From the NCBI GenBank assembly GCA_964370005.1, contig CAYJGR010000048.1, forward strand, positions 1 through 18,525: a stretch of DNA of 18,525 nucleotides, read 5' to 3'. Source of the DNA: Heteroruminococcus sp964370005. Its GTDB lineage: Bacteria; Bacillota; Clostridia; Oscillospirales; Ruminococcaceae. This document shows positions 6,382 to 13,718 of this stretch, one piece after another. Positions within the stretch are counted from its first letter, which is position 1, and the number at the start of each line of letters is the position of its first letter. The notes under the pieces were generated by a model. That model saw only the letters and a program-made list of their open reading frames with translations, searched no databases and was not told the DNA's origin. A program made the translations under genes and the position numbers.

Positions 6382-7632
6382 TTAGATAGAAACTCCGTAA
6401 GTTTCCTTCATGGCAATCCGTAGCTCGGCCATCTCGGGGGCGATGGTGGGCGGGGTACGTAGCACTGTGCGGGTGGTTGCAGGGTCTTTGAGGCCGGTGG
6501 AGGTCAACACGGCCACCACATTGTCACCGGAGGCAATATTCCCCTCCTTTGCCAACTTGGCAAGAGCCACAAGGGCGGTGACAGAGCTGGCCTCGGCGTA
6601 AATCCCTTCTGTTGAGGCCAACAATTGTTGCATGGCCAAACTTTCCTCGTCGGTGGAACTACGGGCAAAGCCGTTAGAACCACGCACGGCGTCCACGCCC
6701 TGCCAAGTGCAAAGGCCGTTAGCGATGGAGAAAGATACCGACCACTGGGCGTCCGTAGCTATTGGGGCGTTTGTCCCGGCTTCCAAAGTCTTCTGCATGG
6801 AACCAAACACTTCTGCCGCCACATATTTGGGAATTTGATCCGTATAACCCATCTCCTTGAGATCACAACTACCTTTGTACGTGCCGTACAGACCATCAGA
6901 GTAACAGGCGGGTACGCTAATCATGTCGGGAACCTTATTACCCATCTGCTCATACAACTCAAAGGCGATGGATTTGTATCCGTCAATACCGTAGCAGTTG
7001 CTTCCGATAGCGGGAGCTTGAAAACCACTAACGGGTTCCCAACCAAACTCGTCTACGCACTTACCCATGATGGTCCAGCGGTCAATGGCAGTGGGGGTGA
7101 CCATAAGACAGGCTCCGTAGACCTGCATCAAGGTCTTCATGGTTTCGGGAACCTGAGGCACTGTGAAGATAACACAGGGAATTCCGGCTGCGGCGGCATA
7201 GGCGGCAGCAGAGGCCCCGTGGTTGCCGGTGGAGGCCATGGTAATGGCACTTGCACCGCTGTGAACAGCACGGCTGACAATAAGGGAGCAAAGTCGATCC
7301 TTATAGGACATGGTGGGGTTGCGAGATTCGTCCTTCACATACAGATTGTCAATGCCCAGCTTTGCACCCAAACGCTCCAACTTGAGTAATGGAGTGTTGC
7401 CCTCGCCTATACTAACGGCCTTGGCCTCCTGGGGCAAGGGATAGAAATCTCGAAAACGAAAAATACCGGGCTGATCACTGTTTTGGGGAAGGGTAGCCCC
7501 CTTCAAATCATAAACGGTGGTGTAGTTGGAACCCACACCCTCAGCCTTACATACGGGGCATCCCTCGTAAAACTTGCCATCCCCAAGAGGGTGGCCACAG
7601 CGAATACATCGGACATCTTTTAAGTATTTCAT
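6382..7632 (-). CDS. Threonine-synthase-like PLP enzyme (fold type II) with N-terminal zinc ribbon
   Basis: 416 residues. A zinc-ribbon-like head (Cys 9, 12, 25, 28) precedes a fold-type II PLP domain. The cofactor lysine is in PTMSYKDR (Lys111) and the phosphate or substrate loop is STGNHGAS (134-141), both as in threonine synthases and their paralogs (cysteate synthase, threonine or serine dehydratases, diaminopropionate ammonia-lyase). Known paralogs do beta or gamma replacement or elimination on amino acids. The usual PTGSFKDR motif is altered to PTMSYKDR, and the setting is catabolic (TRAP transporter, RidA), so housekeeping threonine synthesis is unlikely. The ATG follows the M24 gene by 3 bases, with GGAGGG inside that gene's end, so the two are translationally coupled. 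The reaction is not determined. Confidence 0.8.
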   Translation of the reverse strand: MKYLKDVRCIRCGHPLGDGKFYEGCPVCKAEGVGSNYTTVYDLKGATLPQNSDQPGIFRFRDFYPLPQEAKAVSIGEGNTPLLKLERLGAKLGIDNLYVKDESRNPTMSYKDRLCSLIVSRAVHSGASAITMASTGNHGASAAAYAAAAGIPCVIFTVPQVPETMKTLMQVYGACLMVTPTAIDRWTIMGKCVDEFGWEPVSGFQAPAIGSNCYGIDGYKSIAFELYEQMGNKVPDMISVPACYSDGLYGTYKGSCDLKEMGYTDQIPKYVAAEVFGSMQKTLEAGTNAPIATDAQWSVSFSIANGLCTWQGVDAVRGSNGFARSSTDEESLAMQQLLASTEGIYAEASSVTALVALAKLAKEGNIASGDNVVAVLTSTGLKDPATTRTVLRTPPTIAPEMAELRIAMKETYGVSI

Positions 7633-7635
7633 GGC

Positions 7636-8832
7636 TTAACCCTCCAAAATAATCAAAGCATTTCCGGTCTTATCCAAGTAGCGAGCGCCTCGATCGGTTA
7701 CAACGATGGTGTTTTCAATCTGAACGCCACCCCAACCCGGCTCGTAGTAGGGTGTTTCGATACACAGGGTCATATTTTCAACCAAAGTTGTTTCATCACC
7801 CATGGCCACAGATGGGAAGTCGTAGCACTCGACACCTATGCCGTGGCCGCAGTGGTGACGCTCGTAGTGAGGTAGACCGTTGGCCCGTGTGGCCTCCACA
7901 GCCTTGACAAATATCTCCTGGGCACTGACATTCGGTTTGATTGCGGCAATGGCATCTTGGGTGCCACGACGCACAGCTTCATAATAGGTGGACACCTTTT
8001 CATCCGGTGTGCCCACCACAGCGGTGCGGGCAATGTCGGAACAATACCCCTGATACAGACAGCCAAAATCAAAACGAATCATATCGCCCTTTTGAATGGA
8101 TAGGTTCGTATTCTTTGTATCGGAGTAGGCAGCCCGATGGGCAGCGGTGGCCACAAAGAAGAAATTGTCGGCACCCAAACGGCAGACCTCGGCCTTGTAC
8201 AGACGCTCCAGGTCCAGCTCGGTCATGCCGATGCGGAATTGAGACAGGGCAACCCCCAGAGCTGTTTCGGCAATCTCCACTGAACGCTCCAAACCGGCAA
8301 TTTCGTCGGGATGCTTCACCATGCGAGCCCGTATAAATACCTCCGCACCGGTGGATAGGGTCACGTTGGGACACAAGGCCACCACCTTGTTCCATGTAGG
8401 AACGGGACAACGGCTCTCGTCCAAGGCCACCTTTGTACAACCCGAAGTCTGAATGGCAGCGGCCAGAGCTTCCTCCACGGAGGAGAAATTGCGTTCGGCT
8501 TGAGTCTTGGTTATAAGAGTGGCTATGGTGTTTTCCGCCATACAGGCGAAGCGGAATGTACCAAAGCAGAACATGTCTGCCTGTTCGCCCAATACCTCAA
8601 CAATGCTAGGCAATTCGGCAATGGAGGCTACCACGCTGATGTGTCTGTCGCGAGGGCGAAACAGTATGTAGGCTTGGGCACGTGCCAGTACATCCATACC
8701 CACACTGCGATATCCGGCCACATAATCATGATTGGCGGGTAGCGAAGCGACCACCAAATCCACGTCGGCTTTTGTAGCAGCCTGTGCAAGACGGTCAGCA
8801 CGAAATGCTTGTAATGTCATTATGCAACACAT
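7636..8832 (-). CDS. M24 family metallopeptidase (aminopeptidase P/creatinase fold)
   Basis: 398 residues. A creatinase-like N-terminal domain (about 1-165) precedes a pita-bread M24 domain. All five metal ligands can be placed: Asp255 (RFDFG), Asp266 (CSDIART), His330 (CGHGIGVE), Glu359 (CIETPYY) and Glu373 (VQIENT), so it should be an active two-metal hydrolase. Family members cleave Xaa-Pro peptides, but M24 enzymes in catabolic operons also hydrolyse small compounds such as creatine or ectoine. The usual HE after GHGIG-x-E is changed to YD, hinting at a non-peptide substrate. The start is uncertain: ATG at 8832 or at 8820, neither with a strong ribosome site. It begins 18-30 bases after the LLM gene's stop. 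Confidence 0.85.
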   Translation of the reverse strand: MCCIMTLQAFRADRLAQAATKADVDLVVASLPANHDYVAGYRSVGMDVLARAQAYILFRPRDRHISVVASIAELPSIVEVLGEQADMFCFGTFRFACMAENTIATLITKTQAERNFSSVEEALAAAIQTSGCTKVALDESRCPVPTWNKVVALCPNVTLSTGAEVFIRARMVKHPDEIAGLERSVEIAETALGVALSQFRIGMTELDLERLYKAEVCRLGADNFFFVATAAHRAAYSDTKNTNLSIQKGDMIRFDFGCLYQGYCSDIARTAVVGTPDEKVSTYYEAVRRGTQDAIAAIKPNVSAQEIFVKAVEATRANGLPHYERHHCGHGIGVECYDFPSVAMGDETTLVENMTLCIETPYYEPGWGGVQIENTIVVTDRGARYLDKTGNALIILEG

Positions 8833-8850
8833 CCAATCTGTTGTGAGATT

Positions 8851-9870
8851 TTACTTACCGTACTTACTGATAATTTCCTCCGAGAAGAACTGCATGTGTT
8901 CACGTGTCTCCTCTAAAGTGTTGTCAGCAAAAATCAAAGCAGAGAATGTGTTGACGCCGGCCTCGATGTACCGCTCCACTTGTGCCTTGACCTCATCCAC
9001 GGAGCCAATCAAGTTGCGCTCTAAGTAGTTGGAGGCGTCCTTGCCTTTCATGGTAGACTTGCCCAAAGAAAGGCTGTGACGATAAATCTGAGACTTCTCG
9101 TAGCGAGCCACGGCCTCTTCGTGAGTCTTGGCAATGGACACAGAAATCTGGGGAGCAATGTCAATGTCGCTGATTTTGCGACCCTCGGCTTCGCACAGCT
9201 CAGCGATGGCGGTGACACCGGTCTTGACCTCATCTGGTGTGAGCAGAGCGGGGAGCCAACCTGTACCCAATTTGGCCACTCGACGGTATCCATTGACCGA
9301 ATTGCCACCGAAGTAGAATGGGAAGGGATTTTGCACGGGGTGGGGATAAGACTGGCCATTCTGGATATCGAAATACTCGCCCTTATAGGTGACGTTTTCC
9401 TTTTGGAACAGCTGGGACATAATCTCAATGGACTCGTCCAACATTTTGCCCCTAATCATACCCTCGGCTTTGGCACCAAACTCGGCCTCAAACTCCTCAC
9501 GGTAGGCGCCTAACCCCACACCCAACAGCAGACGACCGTTGGACAGGTGATCCAATGTGGTCAATTCCTTGGCCATAACCAGAGGATTGCGGAATGGGAT
9601 GACCAACAGGGCGGTAGCAACCTTCAGCGTGGTTGTGCGCTCTGCAATAGCGGTGAGTATCATTAGAGGGGCGTAGTAGCGTGGAGGACTGTCAAACTCT
9701 TCACGTACATAGTTTTGAGCGGTGATATGGTCGTTGCCCCAAACCGAGTGAAAACCTATTTTTTCTGCGTAGATGGACAAATCAACTACGTCACGAGCCG
9801 AGGAGTAGGGAATGGGATACATAAGACCCTCTGTTCCAGTGGCAATGCCCAAACCAAAATTTGCGTTCAT
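8851..9870 (-). CDS. LLM-class F420-dependent oxidoreductase
   Basis: 339 residues, luciferase-like TIM barrel. Motifs include GFHSVWGNDH near the N-terminus, ATALLVIPFRNPLVMAKELT, LSNGRLLLGVGLGAYREEFE, and PFYFGGNS, typical of the F420-dependent branch (Rv2161c/glucose-6-phosphate-dehydrogenase-like group) rather than the FMN branch. It would transfer hydride between F420 and a substrate. Sharing an operon with cofC, and divergent from the other F420 genes, strongly supports F420 as cofactor. The ATG at 9870 was chosen: GGAGGT lies 6 bases upstream, and the longer open frame to 10104 overlaps cofC with no family similarity. This is the island's best candidate for the enzyme that consumes or produces F420H2. 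Its substrate is unknown. Confidence 0.88.
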   Translation of the reverse strand: MNANFGLGIATGTEGLMYPIPYSSARDVVDLSIYAEKIGFHSVWGNDHITAQNYVREEFDSPPRYYAPLMILTAIAERTTTLKVATALLVIPFRNPLVMAKELTTLDHLSNGRLLLGVGLGAYREEFEAEFGAKAEGMIRGKMLDESIEIMSQLFQKENVTYKGEYFDIQNGQSYPHPVQNPFPFYFGGNSVNGYRRVAKLGTGWLPALLTPDEVKTGVTAIAELCEAEGRKISDIDIAPQISVSIAKTHEEAVARYEKSQIYRHSLSLGKSTMKGKDASNYLERNLIGSVDEVKAQVERYIEAGVNTFSALIFADNTLEETREHMQFFSEEIISKYGK

Positions 9871-9929
9871 GTTGTTACCTCCAAATAAAATATAGTGTAA
9901 AGCGCATGATTGTGCACATACATAACTGC

Positions 9930-10556
9930 CTAAGAGCCGGACTTTCCAACGCAGGGCTGTAAGTGAGGGGATAAATCCTCCGGCGTATCCACATCCCATC
10001 CAAATCCCACTGACTGTGCGATGCGGTAGGGCAACTGCAATTCCTCCGCCAAACGACAATGCTTTGAAAAGCTGTCTATCCCAAAGGAAAAAACAGGGAA
10101 ACAATTGGGCGGGGAGAGTACAATAGCGTTGGTACCCCGTTGGTGACGATCCGGCACAAGGACAATTGGCGTCAGCCGGGATTCCAGTAGTGCATCCACC
10201 TCGTGTGGAGTGAGGATCGGCAAATCACCCAACACAAACAGCATGGTCGTGTATCTCTCTTGAGCCAATCGATGACCTGCATAGGTGGCTACCTCGTTTA
10301 AATCGCCACAATGTAACAGAAATTGCACATGGGGAGCGTGTTGCTCTAAATGGGTACCCACCGAGATGTCGGGTGAGATAACCACCACAGCATCTACAAG
10401 AGAAGCCCCCTCTAACGCATTTAGTACACAGTGCAACATATCCAGACAGAGCCTTCGACGTTGTGCGGGAGCGTAGCAGGAGGACAACCGGCTTTTGACA
10501 TCGCACAGGGATTTAATGGGTACAACAGCCACGCAGCGCATATTATTGTTATCCAT
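9930..10556 (-). CDS. cofC: 2-phospho-L-lactate/PEP guanylyltransferase CofC (FbiD)
   Basis: 208 residues, MobA-like nucleotidyltransferase. CofC/FbiD activates 2-phospholactate, phosphoenolpyruvate or a related acid with GTP, giving the donor that CofD attaches to FO. Motifs in order: VVPIKSLCDVKSRLS (11-25), FVLGDLPILTPHEVDAL (107-123, with the metal-binding Asp), VPDRHQRGTNAIVLSPP (134-150), FGIDSFSKHC and GFGWDVDTPEDL (184-195), all diagnostic of the family. The ATG at 10556 overlaps the regulator's end by 8 bases, so translation is probably coupled; a second ATG five codons later is possible. It is split from the other biosynthetic genes, which lie on the divergent operon. Confidence 0.93.
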   Translation of the reverse strand: MDNNNMRCVAVVPIKSLCDVKSRLSSCYAPAQRRRLCLDMLHCVLNALEGASLVDAVVVISPDISVGTHLEQHAPHVQFLLHCGDLNEVATYAGHRLAQERYTTMLFVLGDLPILTPHEVDALLESRLTPIVLVPDRHQRGTNAIVLSPPNCFPVFSFGIDSFSKHCRLAEELQLPYRIAQSVGFGWDVDTPEDLSPHLQPCVGKSGS

Positions 10557-11229
10557 GTTTCAATGTTAGCTGTAGCTCTCGTAAGTAGCGGTAGATGGTT
10601 TGCTCGGACACTTCCATCTGTGTGGCCACCATGCCCACAGCCCCCTTCAGTGTAAAAATGCCAAGGTTATGTAGCTGCTCCAGCGCCTGCTTTTTTTCCT
10701 CCGCTGTCAGACGTTTGGCAGGGAGTGCAAAGGATGAGAGCACCTTCGAGATGGAATGGGAGAGGGTGTCATCCATAGATGGGCTGAACCACTCCTTGAC
10801 CAAAGGGGGAATAGTGGGTACTGCGGTAGAGTTGTGAGGAGTCATCTGAATCAGGCCGGAAATCAGATTTTGGGCTTGGGTCAAATCAGTGATGTCAAAG
10901 TTGAAACACAGCAATCCAATGATTTGGTTGCTGTCGTCACGAATGAAATAGGTAGCACACTTCAATTGACGGGTTCCATCCGGGGTGGCGCCGGGATAAT
11001 TAACAACAAAAGGCTCGTCCTGATAGGCGGGGGCATGGAGAATTTCCAGACCGAAATCCGTGATATGTCCGCCAACCCTACGACCCGTTAACTCACTGTT
11101 GGCAATGGCAATAATGGAATGTTCTAAATTGGATAGGTCGTGAAGTATGACCTCACAATTGCTACCAAAGAATTGGCCAATGTAATCCACAAGGGGAATA
11201 TACGCTTTGAGAAGGGGGTTTACCTCCAC
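10549..11229 (-). CDS. YheO-type transcriptional regulator (PAS-like domain plus HTH)
   Basis: 226 residues. Residues about 8-118 form a YheO-like PAS domain (VDYIGQFFGSNCEVILHDLS at 14-33, IIAIANSELTGRRVG, GLLCFNFDI at 105-113). Residues about 174-222 hold the family's C-terminal helix-turn-helix (VATQMEVSEQTIYRYLREL). Members such as DauR control amino-acid catabolism, with the PAS-like part presumed to sense a small ligand. The start is GTG at 11229, with GAGGTGA just upstream. It is the first gene of the minus operon and divergent from cofE1, so it is placed to control both operons. The ligand could be the TRAP substrate, FO or F420; the sequence does not say which. Confidence 0.88.
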   Translation of the reverse strand: MEVNPLLKAYIPLVDYIGQFFGSNCEVILHDLSNLEHSIIAIANSELTGRRVGGHITDFGLEILHAPAYQDEPFVVNYPGATPDGTRQLKCATYFIRDDSNQIIGLLCFNFDITDLTQAQNLISGLIQMTPHNSTAVPTIPPLVKEWFSPSMDDTLSHSISKVLSSFALPAKRLTAEEKKQALEQLHNLGIFTLKGAVGMVATQMEVSEQTIYRYLRELQLTLKHG

Positions 11230-11249
11230 AAAATCACCTCTTAATTCGC

Positions 11250-11267
11250 TATCGATTTAAATTGATA
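11250..11267. promoter_or_regulatory. Near-perfect 18-bp palindrome, candidate regulator operator
   Basis: TATCGATTTAAATTGATA is an inverted repeat with one mismatched pair, centred on TTTAAA, 20-odd bases upstream of the regulator's GTG start. Its size and position between divergent operons fit an operator for the neighbouring HTH protein. This is inference from symmetry. Confidence 0.5.
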
Positions 11268-11311
11268 AAGTTATACTGACACAGAATTCCGCAAAATTTC
11301 GACATTTTTTC

Positions 11312-11330
11312 TGTTAATAAATTTTTAACA
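11312..11330. promoter_or_regulatory. Second inverted repeat in the divergent intergenic region
   Basis: TGTTAA (11312-11317) and TTAACA (11325-11330) are separated by 7 bases. The right arm overlaps the proposed -10 of the minus-strand promoter, a good position for repression. Confidence 0.35.
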
Positions 11331-11350
11331 CATTAAAAAATAAATGTCAA
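11322..11350 (-). promoter_or_regulatory. Candidate sigma-A promoter for the minus operon
   Basis: On the minus strand a perfect TTGACA (11350-11345) is followed after 17 bases by TAAAAA (11327-11322, 4 of 6 to TATAAT). This would give a leader of roughly 85 bases before the regulator GTG, containing the 18-bp palindrome. Confidence 0.45.
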
Positions 11351-11367
11351 TAGGTATTTGAAAATTA

Positions 11368-11396
11368 TTGCTATTTTTCGACCCATATGTTACAAT
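11368..11396 (+). promoter_or_regulatory. Candidate sigma-A promoter for the plus (F420) operon
   Basis: TTGCTA (11368-11373) and TACAAT (11391-11396, 5 of 6 to TATAAT) are spaced by 17 bases. Transcription would begin near 11403, just upstream of the AGGAGG at 11409-11414. This supports the GTG at 11425 as the cofE1 start and argues against longer versions. Confidence 0.5.
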
Positions 11397-11424
11397 GTCG
11401 CAAAAGAGAGGAGGCGTTAAGACC

Positions 11425-12159
11425 GTGCAATCGGTTCATTTTTATCCATTAGAAGGACTGGAGGAGTGTACTCCACGGACAGATTTGAGCCGATGGATTT
11501 GTGCGCAAATGCCCCTACAAAACGGAGATGTCTTAGTGGTCTCCTCAAAGGTAATTTCCAAAATTGAGGGGCGGATTGTGGAGGGTAAGACCGTCATCCC
11601 CTCCCCTTTTGCCCATACCTTATCCGCTCGTACAGGTCATAATCCCGTGTACTGCGAGATAGTACTTGGGGAAAGTGCGGACATTGTACGTATGGCTCCG
11701 GGGGTTGTGCTGTGTCGAACCCATCACGGTTTTGTGATAGCCAATGCAGGGGTGGATGCTTCCAATGCGGGAGGTGTCGACCGCTATATTCTCTTGCCTG
11801 AAGACCCGGATGGCTCGGCTCAGCGTCTGCATGATGCATGTAAGGCACATACCGGTGTGAACGTAGCAGTGATTATTTCCGATACCTTCGGACGAGCTTG
11901 GCGTTTGGGTCAGACCGATTTGGCCATAGGTGTGGCGGGGCTGTCCCCTCTACGAGATTACGCCGGAGAAATGGATCGGGACGGCCACAGGCTGGAGTGG
12001 AGTGCGTTGGCACATGCCGATGAGCTGGCTTCAGGAGCCGAGTTGGTGCGGGGAAAAGCCAACGGCATCGGCGTGGTGCTGGTGCGAGGCTATTGTCCAA
12101 CCGGGCATGGCTCGGCCACAGATCAAGTCATGCCATCTGAGCGAGATTTATTTCGGTGA
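11425..12159 (+). CDS. cofE: F420-0:gamma-glutamyl ligase CofE, canonical copy
   Basis: 244 residues with a GTG start, AGGAGG 10 bases upstream. CofE uses GTP to attach L-glutamate through its gamma-carboxyl to F420-0 and F420-1. Family motifs are intact: YPLEGLEE at the N-terminus, NGDVLVVSSKVISKIEG (33-49), HGFVIANAGVDASN (101-114), ISDTFGRAWRLGQTDLAIGV (151-170) and ADELASGAELVRGKANG. The Asp and Gln in the GQTD segment, near the GTP/metal site in the family, are conserved. It is the first gene of the plus operon; its stop precedes the nitroreductase ATG by 11 bases, as if the two halves of a mycobacterial FbiB had been split. A second, divergent copy lies at 13715. Confidence 0.94.
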   Translation: MQSVHFYPLEGLEECTPRTDLSRWICAQMPLQNGDVLVVSSKVISKIEGRIVEGKTVIPSPFAHTLSARTGHNPVYCEIVLGESADIVRMAPGVVLCRTHHGFVIANAGVDASNAGGVDRYILLPEDPDGSAQRLHDACKAHTGVNVAVIISDTFGRAWRLGQTDLAIGVAGLSPLRDYAGEMDRDGHRLEWSALAHADELASGAELVRGKANGIGVVLVRGYCPTGHGSATDQVMPSERDLFR

Positions 12160-12170
12160 GGGGGTTGCTC

Positions 12171-12776
12171 ATGAATTCATTCATACAGATCATGCTGTCC
12201 CGTCGCAGTGTGCGGGTCTATAAGGAGCGGGCTGTGTCCCGCAGTTTACTGGATCAGGTGTTGCTGGCGGGTCTATCTGCCCCCTCCGCCCACGACAGTC
12301 GGCCTTGGCGGTTTTTGGTGTTTCAGGCGGAGGCAAATCATCGAGTCATCGAGGCTCTCTCTCGCCCCTTCCGTCATGATTTAGAGGAGCTACATCTCCC
12401 CCAAGCCGAAATCAATCATCGGTTGGAGCGAGCGAATCGAATTTTTTCCTGCGCGCCCGTATTAGTGTTGGCACTATGCTCTGTGGCACTGCCCAACAAC
12501 GCCCTCGACAAAAGTGGACAAATTGAAACGCTGATGGCCACCCAGAGCGTGGCACTGGCCGGAGGGCAGATGATGCAGGCTGCCCACAGCTTGGGGCTGG
12601 GCACCTGTTGGTTTTCCGCACCGCTGTTTTGCTCGGATGCTCTGTGCCAAGCATTGGATGTAGATTGCGCACAGTGGACCCCACAATTCCTGCTAACTTT
12701 GGGCTGGCCGTGTGGGGAAACATATAAGGAAAAACGCCCTGCGAAGTTCACACTGAGTGTGGAGTTTTACGAATAG
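12171..12776 (+). CDS. FbiB C-terminal-like nitroreductase, probable dehydro-F420-0 reductase
   Basis: 201 residues, FMN-dependent nitroreductase fold. It matches the C-terminal half of FbiB: SRRSVRVYKERAV, LSAPSAHDSRPWRFLV and GLGTCWFSAPLFCSDALC correspond to RRSVR, APAPHHTRPVRF and GLGSCWVSSTLFCPD in mycobacterial FbiB. In bacteria that build F420 from phosphoenolpyruvate, this domain reduces dehydro-F420-0 to F420-0 using FMNH2. A standalone copy directly behind cofE1 implies the same job and suggests that PEP, not 2-phospholactate, is the precursor here. The ATG at 12171 was chosen (GAGGGG 8 bases upstream); a GTG at 12156 overlapping cofE1 is an alternative. The alignment is from memory of the family. 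Confidence 0.85.
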   Translation: MNSFIQIMLSRRSVRVYKERAVSRSLLDQVLLAGLSAPSAHDSRPWRFLVFQAEANHRVIEALSRPFRHDLEELHLPQAEINHRLERANRIFSCAPVLVLALCSVALPNNALDKSGQIETLMATQSVALAGGQMMQAAHSLGLGTCWFSAPLFCSDALCQALDVDCAQWTPQFLLTLGWPCGETYKEKRPAKFTLSVEFYE

Positions 12777-12791
12777 TGTAGGAGTGATTAG

Positions 12792-13718
12792 ATGAAACGA
12801 ATTGTATTTTCAGGGGGTGTCGGCGGGGCACGGTTTTTAAGTGGGCTGAGCCGTGTGGTTGAGCCAAAGGATATCACTGTTATTTCCAATGTGGGTGATG
12901 ATAGCGTATTCTATGGCCTTTACATCTGCCCCGACATTGACATCGTCCTCTACACCCTATCCGACCGAATCGACAAGACAAAAGGCTGGGGTCTGTCCGG
13001 AGATACCTTTCATCTGCTGGAGGCCTTGAAACAATTGGGACACGAGGGTTGGTTCAATTTGGGTGACCAAGATTTAGCCACTCATCTGCATCGGACCATG
13101 CGCTTGCAACAGGGCTGGACACTCAGCCAAGTGACCGAGGAATTGACCCGCAAAAACCACTTGGAGTTGACAGTGTTGCCCGTCACAGACCAGCGGTTGG
13201 AAACCCGTTTTGAGACCGATTTAGGTGAACTTTCATTTCAGGAGTATATGGTCAAACATCGCTGGCAGACCGATGTACAGGCGGTGCAATTTCTTGGAGC
13301 ACAGGCGACTCGCCCTGCCCCAGGAGTTCTGGAGGCCATTGCCGAGGCAGATCAGATTTTGTTGGCTCCCAGCAATCCCTACATCAGCATTGGAGCTATT
13401 CTGGCTGTGCCCGGTATTCGAGAGGCTTTACAACAGGCCACTTGCCCCGTTGTAGCCATTTCGCCCATTGTAGGAGGGGAGGCCATCAAGGGACCAGCGG
13501 CTCGACTGATGAAAAATTTCGGACAGACCGTTTCCTCCGTAGGTGTGGCGAAGTGTTACGCTGATTTGATAGACACCTTGGTTATTGACTGTTTGGACGC
13601 CGACTTGGCTCCCGAGGTTGAGGCACTGGGGATACACTGTGTCGTCACCGACACCATGATGACCACCACTAAGCACAAGGAAGCACTGGGACGTTTCGTT
13701 GTGGAGAACTGCCAATGA
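12792..13718 (+). CDS. cofD: 2-phospho-L-lactate (or PEP) transferase CofD/FbiA
   Basis: 308 residues, the family's usual length. CofD transfers the phospho-acid moiety from the guanylylated donor made by CofC to the ribityl 5'-hydroxyl of FO, releasing GMP and giving (dehydro-)F420-0. Motifs: FSGGVGGARFLSGL (6-19), ISNVGDD (31-37), CPDIDIVLYTLSDRID (46-61, the FO-binding region), GWFNLGDQDLATHLHR (86-101), and LLAPSNPYISIGAIL with SPIVGGEAIKGPAA downstream. GGAG lies upstream of the ATG, 15 bases after the nitroreductase gene. Its stop overlaps the cofE2 start by 4 bases (ATGA). CofD needs FO, yet no FO-making enzyme is encoded in the window. Confidence 0.95.
   Translation: MKRIVFSGGVGGARFLSGLSRVVEPKDITVISNVGDDSVFYGLYICPDIDIVLYTLSDRIDKTKGWGLSGDTFHLLEALKQLGHEGWFNLGDQDLATHLHRTMRLQQGWTLSQVTEELTRKNHLELTVLPVTDQRLETRFETDLGELSFQEYMVKHRWQTDVQAVQFLGAQATRPAPGVLEAIAEADQILLAPSNPYISIGAILAVPGIREALQQATCPVVAISPIVGGEAIKGPAARLMKNFGQTVSSVGVAKCYADLIDTLVIDCLDADLAPEVEALGIHCVVTDTMMTTTKHKEALGRFVVENCQ

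Noticed and set aside
6625..7389. Plus-strand open frame of 254 codons
   Set aside because: It lies wholly antisense to the threonine-synthase-like gene, has no family similarity (Gly/His-rich) and no ribosome site. It is a by-product of that gene's codon use.
7636..8832. Ectoine hydrolase (DoeA) assignment suggested by the TRAP plus M24 plus PLP layout
   Set aside because: The layout is similar, but the M24 sequence around GHGIGVE looks more like the aminopeptidase P group, and the other ectoine genes (deacetylase, transaminase, cyclodeaminase) are missing.
8851..10104. Longer 417-residue version of the LLM oxidoreductase
   Set aside because: The extra N-terminal 78 residues overlap cofC and show no similarity to the family; a strong GGAGGT precedes the ATG at 9870.
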